From: Streptomyces chrestomyceticus JCM 4735
Lineage (GTDB): Bacteria; Actinomycetota; Actinomycetes; Streptomycetales; Streptomycetaceae
NCBI RefSeq assembly: GCF_003865135.1
Contig: NZ_BHZC01000001.1
Coordinates: 3,534,001-3,598,000 of the forward strand
Direction of reading: 5' to 3'
Length of the DNA: 64,000 nucleotides
The position numbers and the translations under genes are program-made. The first letter of the stretch is position 1, and each line of letters opens with the position of its first letter. The notes under the pieces are model-generated. The model made no database searches. It had not been told where the DNA came from and worked only from the letters and a program-made list of their open reading frames with translations. This document shows, one piece after another, positions 9,008-16,670 of the stretch.

Positions 9008-9418
9008 TCAGCCCAGTACCGCGAGGGCGTCGATCTCGATGAGGAGGCCCTTGGGGAGGCCGACGTACACCGTCGTACGGGCGGCCGGTGCCTCCTTGAG
9101 GCCCTCGGCCTCGAAGTAGGCGTTGTAGATCTCGTTCATCTCGGCGAAGTGGTCGGTGTCGGTGAGGTAGACGCGCATCATCATGACGTCGTCCCAGGTC
9201 GCGCCGCCTTCCTCCAGGATCGCCTTGACGTTGGCGAAGGTCTGGAGGGTCTGCTCGCGCAGGGTGGGGCCGGCCGGGGTGGGGGCCTGGCCCTCGACGG
9301 CGGGCAGGAAGCCGACCTGGCCGGCGACCTGGAGGATGTTGCCCTTCTTGACGCCGTGGGAGAACTTGGCGGGCGGGGTGGTGTGGGTGGCCGGGGTGAG
9401 GGCGGTCTTCTCGGTCAT
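9008..9418 (-). CDS. ridA: RidA-family enamine/imine deaminase
   Basis: This 136-residue protein has the compact alpha/beta fold signature of the RidA/YjgF family: GNILQVAGQVGFLP near the N-terminus, the helix LREQTLQTFANVKAILE, the VYLTD strand, and the conserved Arg in AARTTVYVGLP that contacts the carboxylate. RidA hydrolyses reactive enamines such as 2-aminoacrylate released by PLP-dependent dehydratases. The ATG overlaps the stop of the IclR gene by four bases (ATGA), so the two are translationally coupled. Its presence with a D-serine dehydratase-like gene in the same locus fits removal of the enamine intermediate. Confidence 0.9.
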   Translation of the reverse strand: MTEKTALTPATHTTPPAKFSHGVKKGNILQVAGQVGFLPAVEGQAPTPAGPTLREQTLQTFANVKAILEEGGATWDDVMMMRVYLTDTDHFAEMNEIYNAYFEAEGLKEAPAARTTVYVGLPKGLLIEIDALAVLG

Positions 9419-10197
9419 GGTCGGGCTTCCTTCTGGTCTTGCGTGTCGGGTACGCGGGTGTTTCCGGAGTACTCCCGGCTGATGGCGTCCGCGGTGCGGC
9501 GTACCAGCGGGAGCAGGGTGAGGAGTTCCTCGGCCGTGACGACGACGTTCGGCGCGGAGACCGACATGGCGGCAACGAGCCGGCCGTCCGCGCCGCGGAC
9601 GGGGGCCCCGACGCAGTTGATGGACTCCTCGTGGCCACCGAGGTCGGTGGCCCAGCCCTGTTCTCGCACCTTGGCCAGTTCGGCGAGGAACGCCGTGGCG
9701 TTGGGTGTCGAACGGGACGTGTAGAGGGGGTAGTCGAGCTTCTCGGCGAGCGCGCGGCGCTCCGGCTCGGGCAGGTCGGCCAGCAGCAGCTTGGCGACGG
9801 CGGCGACGGTGATGGCTACGGGTTTGCCGATGCGGGAGTACATCCGTACCGGGTAGCGGCTCTCGACCTTGTCGATGTAGAGGACCTCGTTCTCCTCGTA
9901 CACCGCGAGGTGCACGGTGTGCCCGCACTTCTCGTTCAGTTCGACGAGGTGCGGGTGGGCGATCTCGCGGACGTCGAGGTTCTCCACGGCCTGCTGGGCG
10001 AGGGCGAAGAGCCGGGCGCCGAGACGGTAGCGCTGGTCGCTCTGGCGGTAGACCATGCCGTGCTCGTGGAGTGTGCGCAGCAGGCGCAGCGCGGTGGACT
10101 TGTGCACGCCGAGACGGCCCGCCACCTGTTCGAGGTTGGCCGGGCCTTCCGCCAGCAGGGGCAGGATGCTCAGTGCGCGGTCGACTGTCTGACTCAT
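9415..10197 (-). CDS. IclR-family transcriptional regulator
   Basis: A 260-residue regulator with an N-terminal winged helix-turn-helix (residues about 3-60, LEQVAGRLGVHKSTALRLL being the recognition helix) and a C-terminal IclR effector domain with HLAVYEENEVLYIDKVES and a GINCVGAPV-like segment (ESINCVGAPVRG). It lies between the kinase gene (four-base overlap with its 3' end) and ridA (four-base overlap), forming a kinase-iclR-ridA operon that probably continues into gntP. The likely operator is the GTTGCA-N5-TGCAAC palindrome at 11517 in the divergent promoter region. Whether it represses or activates, and its ligand, are not visible. Confidence 0.9.
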   Translation of the reverse strand: MSQTVDRALSILPLLAEGPANLEQVAGRLGVHKSTALRLLRTLHEHGMVYRQSDQRYRLGARLFALAQQAVENLDVREIAHPHLVELNEKCGHTVHLAVYEENEVLYIDKVESRYPVRMYSRIGKPVAITVAAVAKLLLADLPEPERRALAEKLDYPLYTSRSTPNATAFLAELAKVREQGWATDLGGHEESINCVGAPVRGADGRLVAAMSVSAPNVVVTAEELLTLLPLVRRTADAISREYSGNTRVPDTQDQKEARP

Positions 10198-11399
10198 GGG
10201 GTACGGACCTCCACCCGTGGGTTGTGCACCCCGTGGCTGGTGGTGCCGCCGCTGCGGTCAGCGGGTGCGTCACCGTCGGTGGTCCAGCCGGGGCCGAGTC
10301 GCAGTCTCCCCCAGGCGGCGGGGTCGAGGCCCGCAAGGTGGTCGGCGAGGTCGCGGGAGGGGGGTGTGCCGAGGTCGCCGGGGACGGTGAGGGAGGCGGC
10401 GGCCATCAGGTGGCCGTGCCGGAGGCGGGCGAAGACGGGCAGGTCGCGGAGGGTGGCGGAGAGAAATCCGGCGGCGAAGGCGTCTCCGGCGCCGACGGGG
10501 GCGACGACGTCGACGGTGAGGGCGGGGGCGGTGGTGACCGTGTCGGTGCCGTCGGCCTGGCGGGCGTACGCGGTGGCTCCGGCGGCGCCCTGCTTGACGA
10601 CGAGGACGGCGGGCTCGGGCAGGGCGGCGCGTACGGCGTCGGGTCCGTGCAGGTCCCAGGCGGCCGCGGCCTCGTCCTCGCCGGTGAAGACCAGGTCGCA
10701 GCGGCGGGCGAGGTCGAGGAGGACTTCGGGGCCGCGTACGGTGCGGTCGCGCCAGAGGCCGACGCGGTAGTTGACGTCGAAGGAGACGAGGGGGCGGCCG
10801 GGGGACGGCTCGGTGAGGGTGCGCAGGACGTCCAGGCAGCCGTCGGACAGGGCCGCGGTGATGCCGGTGAGGTGCAGGACGCGGGTGTCGTGGAGGGCCT
10901 CGGCATCGAGCAGCTCGGGGGACATGGCGGAGGCCGCGGACCCGGCGCGGTAGTACGCCACCTCGGCCTCACCCGCTTCGGTCTCCGTACCGGTGGCGCG
11001 TTCACCGGCGGTACGGAAGTAGACGCCGGTGGGGCGGGCCGGGTCGCGCTGGACGTGCGAGACGTCCACGCCGCAGGCGGCGACGGTGTCGCGGACGTGG
11101 TCGCCGAAGGCGTCGGCGCCGAGGCGGGAGATCCAGCGGGTGCGGTGGCCGGTGCGGGCGAGGGCGCAGGCGACGTTGGACTCGGCGCCGCCGATGCCGC
11201 GCTCGAAGGAGGGCACGTCGGCGAGTCGCCCGGGCCCGGTGGGCATGAAGGTGACCATGGTCTCGCCGAGACAGACGACATCGACGGCGCCGGTGTGCGG
11301 CCGGGCGGGCGGCGGGCCGTCCGTGGCCTCGTCGCGGGCGGGCGCGGTGCCGTCCGTCGCGTCGTTGCCGCCGGCGCTGACGTTGCTGGACGTGGTCAC
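10194..11399 (-). CDS. PfkB-family carbohydrate kinase (KDG kinase-like)
   Basis: A 401-residue kinase of the ribokinase/PfkB superfamily. The substrate side shows GETMVTFMPTG and GGAESNVACALARTG; the C-terminal part carries the anion-hole signature APVGAGDAFAAGF with the catalytic Asp. Best resemblance is to 2-dehydro-3-deoxygluconate kinases, cytosolic enzymes that phosphorylate sugar acids with ATP. About 30 residues before VDVVCLGET are low-complexity, so the true start could be internal. The GTG at 11399 was chosen because AGGA precedes it closely and AAGGAG lies 11 bases upstream. It is the first gene of the operon with iclR and ridA. The sugar-acid substrate is unproven; the D-amino-acid neighbours suggest a different or additional role. 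Confidence 0.8.
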   Translation of the reverse strand: MTTSSNVSAGGNDATDGTAPARDEATDGPPPARPHTGAVDVVCLGETMVTFMPTGPGRLADVPSFERGIGGAESNVACALARTGHRTRWISRLGADAFGDHVRDTVAACGVDVSHVQRDPARPTGVYFRTAGERATGTETEAGEAEVAYYRAGSAASAMSPELLDAEALHDTRVLHLTGITAALSDGCLDVLRTLTEPSPGRPLVSFDVNYRVGLWRDRTVRGPEVLLDLARRCDLVFTGEDEAAAAWDLHGPDAVRAALPEPAVLVVKQGAAGATAYARQADGTDTVTTAPALTVDVVAPVGAGDAFAAGFLSATLRDLPVFARLRHGHLMAAASLTVPGDLGTPPSRDLADHLAGLDPAAWGRLRLGPGWTTDGDAPADRSGGTTSHGVHNPRVEVRTP

Positions 11400-11516
11400 G
11401 ATTTCCTGCACTCCTTTGCGTACGGGCCGTGTTGAGCCGTTCCGCGACGTGTTGCGCACCATTGACCCGGCGATGGCTCGGATGTTAGACAGCAGTAAGC
11501 GATATGCGCAATGGGT

Positions 11517-11533
11517 GTTGCAGAGAGTGCAAC
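11517..11533. promoter_or_regulatory. Palindrome GTTGCAGAGAGTGCAAC, likely IclR operator
   Basis: A perfect 6-bp inverted repeat with 5-bp spacer lies 20 bases before the ATG of the D-serine dehydratase-like gene, in the divergent region shared with the kinase-iclR-ridA operon. A related half-site, TGTTGCGCA, occurs at 11451. The pattern resembles operators described for actinobacterial IclR proteins. Assignment to the neighbouring regulator is by position. Confidence 0.5.
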
Positions 11534-11553
11534 ATGAACTTGAGGAGGCCCCC

Positions 11554-12846
11554 ATGGCCGCCGCGCCCCACGCCGAGCGCCGCGCGAGGACCCTCGCGGA
11601 CGAGCGGGTCGACCACCGCTTCAAGGGGCTTCCCCCGGATGCCGCGGGCCGTACCGTCGGCGAGCTGGCGGCCGACCGCCGGAACCTGTTCACCGGCGGC
11701 TTCACCACTCCCGTGCTCGCCCTGTCCGCCGAGTCGCTGGAACACAACCTGGCGCTGATGGAGACCTACGCCGCCCGGCACGGCCTGGCCTTCGCCCCGC
11801 ACGGCAAGACCTCCATGGCCCCGCAGCTCTTCGCCCGCCAGCTCGCCCACGGCGCCTGGGGCATCACCGCCGCCGTCCCCCACCAGGCCCGCGTCTACCG
11901 CGCCTACGGCGTCCAGCGGATCTTCCTCGCCAACGAGGTCGTCGACGCCGCCGCGCTGCGCTGGCTCGCCGCCGAACTGGACGCCGACCCCGGCTTCCAC
12001 TGCGTCTGCTACGTCGACTCGCTGCGCGGCATCGAGCTGATGGACGCCGCCCTGCGCGAGGCGGGCGCGACCCGCCCGGTCGACGTCGTCATCGAGCTGG
12101 CCGCGGGCGAGGGCGCCCGTACCGGCGTGCGGACCGACGAGGAGTGCGTCGAACTGGCCGACGCCGTGGCGGGCGTGGACACCCTGCGCCTGGTCGGCGT
12201 CGCCGGGTACGAGGGCGAGGTGCCCGACGCCACGCACGAGCGGGTGACCGCCTGGCTGCGCCGCCTCCTCGCGCTCACCGTCGCCCTCGACCGCTCCGGG
12301 CGCTTCGCCGACCTGGACGAGATCGTGCTCAGCGCGGGCGGCAGCGCCTGGTTCGACGCGGTCGCCGAGGTGTTCGACGAGGCGCCCGAGCTGTCCCGGC
12401 CGCTGCTGAAGCTGCTGCGCTCCGGCGCGTACGTCTCGCACGACGACGGCCACTACCGCCGCCTGACGCCCTTCAACCGCGTCCCGGCCGAGGGCGCCCT
12501 CCAGCCCGCCTTCAGGCTCTGGGCCCAGGTCGTCTCCCGCCCGACGCCGGAGCAGGCGTTCCTGAACGCGGGCAAGCGCGACGCGGCGTACGACCTCGAC
12601 CTGCCGCAGGCCCAGGTCGTCCGGTCCGGCCGGGACGGCAGCGAGCGGCCCGCGGACGGCGTCACCGTCACCGGGCTGTCCGACCAGCACGCCTGGGTCC
12701 GTACGGAACGGGCCGGTGACCTGGAGGTCGGCGACTGGGTCGGGCTGGGCCTGTCGCACCCGTGCACGTCCTTCGACAAGTGGCAGCTCATCCCGGTGGC
12801 CGAGGCGGACGGCACGGTCGTGGACTACGTCCGGACGTTCTTCTGA
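11554..12846 (+). CDS. D-serine dehydratase-like PLP enzyme (amino acid deaminase)
   Basis: A 430-residue fold-type III PLP enzyme. The alanine-racemase-like N-terminal barrel contains the PLP lysine in FAPHGKTSMAPQLF, and the C-terminal beta domain ends with the D-serine-dehydratase-like zinc site HPCTSFDKW (His and Cys ligands). Relatives are eukaryotic-type D-serine dehydratase, D-threonine aldolase and D-threo-3-hydroxyaspartate dehydratase; the HPCTSFDKW block argues for the dehydratase branch, giving an oxo acid and ammonia from a D-amino acid. GAGGAGG lies seven bases before the chosen ATG. It is divergent from the kinase operon and followed by the D-aminoacylase gene, which would supply free D-amino acids. 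Confidence 0.85.
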   Translation: MAAAPHAERRARTLADERVDHRFKGLPPDAAGRTVGELAADRRNLFTGGFTTPVLALSAESLEHNLALMETYAARHGLAFAPHGKTSMAPQLFARQLAHGAWGITAAVPHQARVYRAYGVQRIFLANEVVDAAALRWLAAELDADPGFHCVCYVDSLRGIELMDAALREAGATRPVDVVIELAAGEGARTGVRTDEECVELADAVAGVDTLRLVGVAGYEGEVPDATHERVTAWLRRLLALTVALDRSGRFADLDEIVLSAGGSAWFDAVAEVFDEAPELSRPLLKLLRSGAYVSHDDGHYRRLTPFNRVPAEGALQPAFRLWAQVVSRPTPEQAFLNAGKRDAAYDLDLPQAQVVRSGRDGSERPADGVTVTGLSDQHAWVRTERAGDLEVGDWVGLGLSHPCTSFDKWQLIPVAEADGTVVDYVRTFF

Positions 12847-12982
12847 CGGAACCCGTACGACGGCCCTCCTCGTGAAGGCCGCGCGACTTCGGCGCGGGAC
12901 ACCACCCCCGAGTCCCGTGCCGAACACCGGGGGCACCCCCGCCCCCGGCCGGCGCGCCCCACCCCCCGGGGCGCGCCCGGGT

Positions 12983-13017
12983 CCCGCTCCGGCTCATCCC
13001 CCCGATGCCGGAGCGGG
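12983..13017 (+). terminator. Hairpin in the gap before the D-aminoacylase gene
   Basis: An 11-bp perfect inverted repeat (CCCGCTCCGGC, 13-base loop, complement) follows the D-serine dehydratase-like gene; a smaller hairpin with arms CCGGGGG/CCCCCGG lies at 12928-12949. The 241-bp gap may therefore attenuate read-through into the next gene. Confidence 0.5.
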
Positions 13018-13087
13018 GCCCGTACGCCACGGCCGCGCGGCGCGGCCCGGCTCGAAGCCTTTGTTCGACAGGAAAGGCAGTTCGGTC

Positions 13088-14704
13088 ATGGACACCGTGG
13101 TCCGCGACGTACGCGTCATCGACGGCACCGGCACCCCCTCCTACCGGGCGGACGTCGCCCTCGACGGCGGCCGGATCGCCGAGATCCACCGGGAGACGGA
13201 CGCCGGGCCGCGCCCCGGCGCCTCCCGTGTGGTGGACGGCGCGGGCCTGGCGCTCTCCCCCGGCTTCATCGACATGCACGCGCACAGCGACCTGGCGCTG
13301 CTGCGCGACCCGTCGCACGAGGCGAAGGCGGCGCAGGGCGTCACCCTCGAAGTGATCGGCCAGGACGGCCTGTCGTACGCGCCGGTCGACGACCGTACGC
13401 TCGCCGAGGTCCGCGCGCAGATCACCGGCTGGAACGGGGACGGCTCGGACATCGACTTCAACTGGCGCACGGTCGGCGCGTACCTGGACCGCCTCGACCA
13501 CGGCTTCGACGGGCAGGGCATCGCCGTCAACGCCGCATACCTCGTTCCGCAGGGCACGGTCCGGATGCTCGCCCTCGGCTGGGACGACCGCGCGGCCACG
13601 CCCGCCGAGCTCGCCCGGATGCGGCAGCTCGTCGCCGAGGGTCTGGAGCAGGGCGCCGTCGGCCTGTCCTCCGGCCTCACCTACACCCCCGGCATGTACG
13701 CGGACGACGCCGAACTGACCGAACTGTGCCGGGTCGTGGCCCGCTACGGCGGCTACTACTGCCCGCACCACCGCTCGTACGGCGCGGGCGCGCTGGAGGC
13801 GTACGAGGAGATGGTCGGCCTGACGCGGCAGGCGGGCTGTGCCCTGCACCTCGCCCACGCCACCATGAACTTCGGCGTGAACAAGGGCCGCGCCCCCGAA
13901 CTCCTCGCCCTCCTGGACCGCGCCCTGGAGGACGGCGCCGACATCACCCTCGACACCTACCCGTACACGCCCGGCTGCACGACCCTGGTCGCCATGCTGC
14001 CGAGCTGGGCGAGCGAGGGCGGCCCCGACGCGATCCTGGACCGGCTGCGGGACGACGCGGCCGCCGCGCGCATCCGGCGCGTCATGGAGGTGGACGGCGC
14101 GGACGGCTGCCACGGCGTGCCGATCGAGTGGGACACCATCGAGATCTCCGGCGTCTCGCACCCGGAGCTGGCGGGGTACGTCGGCCGGACGGTGGCCGAG
14201 TCGGCGCGGGAGCGCGGCGAGGAGCCGTGGACGACGGCCCGGCGGCTGCTGGTCGAGGACCGGCTCGGCTCGACGATCCTCCAGCACGTCGGCCACGAGG
14301 AGAACGTCCGCGCGATCATGCGCCACCGGGTGCACACCGGCGGCAGCGACGGCATCCTCCAGGGCCACAAGCCGCACCCGAGGGCGTACGGCACGTTCCC
14401 GAAGTACCTGGGCACGTACGTACGGGAGCTGGGCGTGCTGTCGCTGGAGGAGTGTGTCGCGCATCTGACCTCGCGCGCCGCCGCCCGGCTGCGGCTGCCC
14501 GACCGCGGCCTGGTCCGCGAGGGCTACCGCGCCGACCTGGTGCTCTTCGACCCGGAGACGGTCGGCGCCGGGGCCACCTTCGACGCGCCGCGCACCCTGC
14601 CGACGGGCATTCCGCACGTGCTGATCAACGGTCGGTTCGTCATCGAGGACGGACGGCGGACGGATGTGCTCGCGGGGCGGGCGGTACGGCGAACGCGCCC
14701 CTGA
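13088..14704 (+). CDS. N-acyl-D-amino-acid deacylase (D-aminoacylase)
   Basis: A 538-residue amidohydrolase-superfamily enzyme that releases a fatty or acetyl group from N-acyl-D-amino acids in the cytosol. The metal-binding HAHSDLALL (HxHxD) is at about residue 64, the barrel motifs YYCPHHRSYG and ALHLAHATMNFG follow, and the catalytic-Asp block THTGGSDG-like HTGGSDGILQGHKPHPRAYG is present near residue 418. The ends form the usual small beta domain. An AGGAAAGG-type site lies 11 bases before the ATG. The 3' 65 bases overlap the 3' end of the convergent KAP-receiver gene. Together with the upstream dehydratase it makes a short path from acyl-D-amino acid to oxo acid. Confidence 0.9.
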   Translation: MDTVVRDVRVIDGTGTPSYRADVALDGGRIAEIHRETDAGPRPGASRVVDGAGLALSPGFIDMHAHSDLALLRDPSHEAKAAQGVTLEVIGQDGLSYAPVDDRTLAEVRAQITGWNGDGSDIDFNWRTVGAYLDRLDHGFDGQGIAVNAAYLVPQGTVRMLALGWDDRAATPAELARMRQLVAEGLEQGAVGLSSGLTYTPGMYADDAELTELCRVVARYGGYYCPHHRSYGAGALEAYEEMVGLTRQAGCALHLAHATMNFGVNKGRAPELLALLDRALEDGADITLDTYPYTPGCTTLVAMLPSWASEGGPDAILDRLRDDAAAARIRRVMEVDGADGCHGVPIEWDTIEISGVSHPELAGYVGRTVAESARERGEEPWTTARRLLVEDRLGSTILQHVGHEENVRAIMRHRVHTGGSDGILQGHKPHPRAYGTFPKYLGTYVRELGVLSLEECVAHLTSRAAARLRLPDRGLVREGYRADLVLFDPETVGAGATFDAPRTLPTGIPHVLINGRFVIEDGRRTDVLAGRAVRRTRP

Positions 14705-16487
14705 TCAGCCGTATCAGTTCGTCCGCGTCGGCCGCCACGCCCAGCGCGCCCAGCTCGCGGGCGGTGTCCTGGCGGGCGGGGGTGACCCGGCCGGCGAAGA
14801 AGACGACGGGGCCGGTGTAGCGCTGCTCCCGGCGCAGCGCCGCCACGTGCGAGAACCCGGCCCGGTCGTCCGTGCCGCGGGCGATGTCGGAGATGATCAG
14901 GGACGGTGACCGGGCCGCGACGGCGGCGTCGGCGGCCTCCGAATCCATGGCGATCTCCACGTTCGCTCCTTCCCGCCGGAACCAGGCGGCCAGGGAGGCG
15001 TTGTTCTCGGGGTGGTCGTCGACCCAGAGGATCGTGCTGCCGACGAGCGGCGCCTGCGGATCGACGTCCGGGAACCCGGCCCCGGGCCGCGCCAGGCCGC
15101 CGGGCCGCGCGTCCGGCACCGCCCCGTCCACGGCGTCCGGCTCCCGCTGCGGCACGGCCACCAGCGCCGGCGCGCCCTCGCGCAGCCTGCGCACCAGCTT
15201 TTCGGAGCGCGGCAGCGCGAGCAGGCCGTCGAGCAGGGAGTTGAACGCGGCGTCGGTGACCATCTCGGGGAAGGCGGTGGGAAGTTCGCGCTCCAGGCGT
15301 TCCAGGACGGTGTACGGGTCGGCCGGGTCCCGCGGCACGTCCCACTGCGCCAGGAAGGCGTCGACCAGCGGCCGTTCCGCGTCGGGCACGGGCGCCGGCG
15401 TCCGCAGCACCGCCCGCACCCGCCGGTACGTGCGGAAGTCCGCGATCACGTCGCCGGCGTCGGCCCCCGGCGGGCTGGTCATCATCCGGTAGAAGTCGGC
15501 GTAGAAGTACTGGATCAGTAAGGTGCGCAGCACGGCCTCCGGCGGGTGGTCGGCCCACATCGGGTTGAGCGTGGCCTCCAGGACGAAGCCGTTGACCAGC
15601 CGCTTGATACGGCGCGGGTTGCGGGCCGAGCGCTCGGCGAGCAGGTCGACCAGCGGCTCGTCGAGGAGCTGCTCGATACCGGCGGTGCGCCCGCACCACG
15701 TGATGTACTCCCGTACGCCCTGGCCGTCGGCCACCGGGATGCGGTAGCTGGTCTGGAAGATCTTCTCCATGAAGGTGGCGCCGGCCGGCGACAGATCGCG
15801 CAGCAGGCCGCTCGGCCCCATCGCCGACCGGTCGCAGCCGATGACGAACGCCAGCCCCGGCACGTCCAGGTAGACCTTGACCGCCTCGCACACCGCGAGC
15901 ACCGTCTCCTCGGAGCAGCGGTCCAGGTCGTCGATGAAGACGACGAGCATCCGCCGCGGCGAGTACACCGCGTTCTCGGCCCACTCCTGGGCCAGGTCAC
16001 GGATCGCGTCGCGCATCTCGTTGCGGGCCTGCGAGTTGACGGACAGGCTGCTCCACAGCTCGTCGACCAGTCCGGCGGCGCCCAGCGGACCGGCCGCCAC
16101 GGTGGCGAGTGCCCGCAGGACGCGCAGCAGGGCGCGCTGTTCGGAGGCCCGGTGCAGCGCCCGCCGCAGCAGTCTGCGGTCGAAGCGCATCAGCACCGAC
16201 TTGATCAGCCCTTCCAGGGCGTCCGCGCCGGTCGAGGTCCAGGCGTTGTACCAGACGGTGTGCACCTCGGGCACCGACGTCAGTTCGGCGTCGACCAGCC
16301 GCATCAGGCTGCTCTTGCCCATGCCCCACCCGGCGTCCACGGCGAGCGTGAACGGGGTGGCGGACCGGGAGGCGATCAGCAGATCGGCGAGCTGCCGGGC
16401 GGCGCGGCCCGCGCCCAGCAGATCGGTGCCGGCCGAGTCCACCGGCTCGTCGTTGAGCAGCGCGAGGTGCTGCGCGGATGTCACCAT
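14640..16487 (-). CDS. KAP-family P-loop NTPase fused to a receiver-like domain
   Basis: A 615-residue cytosolic protein. Residues about 20-460 form a KAP NTPase: Walker A GWGMGKSS at 53-60, the KAP-typical VWYNAWTS at about 78, Walker B VVFIDDLDRC at about 182-191, and the RNPRRIKRLVNGF block near 300. After a Pro/Gly-rich linker, residues 483 to about 600 resemble a response-regulator receiver: acidic pair Asp490-Asp491 in ILWVDDHPENN and the phospho-acceptor-like Asp534 in LIISDIARG. The usual Ser/Thr is replaced (VVFFAGR) and no conserved Lys-Pro is visible, so ordinary phosphorylation is doubtful. KAP proteins include the phage-exclusion protein PifA, so a stress- or phage-sensing role is possible. 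It is transcribed alone. The ATG at 16487 starts directly before the conserved region. Confidence 0.85.
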   Translation of the reverse strand: MVTSAQHLALLNDEPVDSAGTDLLGAGRAARQLADLLIASRSATPFTLAVDAGWGMGKSSLMRLVDAELTSVPEVHTVWYNAWTSTGADALEGLIKSVLMRFDRRLLRRALHRASEQRALLRVLRALATVAAGPLGAAGLVDELWSSLSVNSQARNEMRDAIRDLAQEWAENAVYSPRRMLVVFIDDLDRCSEETVLAVCEAVKVYLDVPGLAFVIGCDRSAMGPSGLLRDLSPAGATFMEKIFQTSYRIPVADGQGVREYITWCGRTAGIEQLLDEPLVDLLAERSARNPRRIKRLVNGFVLEATLNPMWADHPPEAVLRTLLIQYFYADFYRMMTSPPGADAGDVIADFRTYRRVRAVLRTPAPVPDAERPLVDAFLAQWDVPRDPADPYTVLERLERELPTAFPEMVTDAAFNSLLDGLLALPRSEKLVRRLREGAPALVAVPQREPDAVDGAVPDARPGGLARPGAGFPDVDPQAPLVGSTILWVDDHPENNASLAAWFRREGANVEIAMDSEAADAAVAARSPSLIISDIARGTDDRAGFSHVAALRREQRYTGPVVFFAGRVTPARQDTARELGALGVAADADELIRLIRGAFAVPPAPRAHPSAVRPR

Positions 16488-16670
16488 GTCGCCCCCGTGG
16501 TCGTGTGCCCCGGAGCGTACCTCCGGCGCGCGGGCCACGGAGACGGTTCACGAGCGCGCCCGCGCGCCCCGCGCACCATGACGTCGGGTGAGCAAACCCA
16601 CACTTCCGGTTGCCCCGGCGTGAACTAAAACACCAGGCGAGGCGTGTTACGCGCCCGTATGGTGGCTGGC

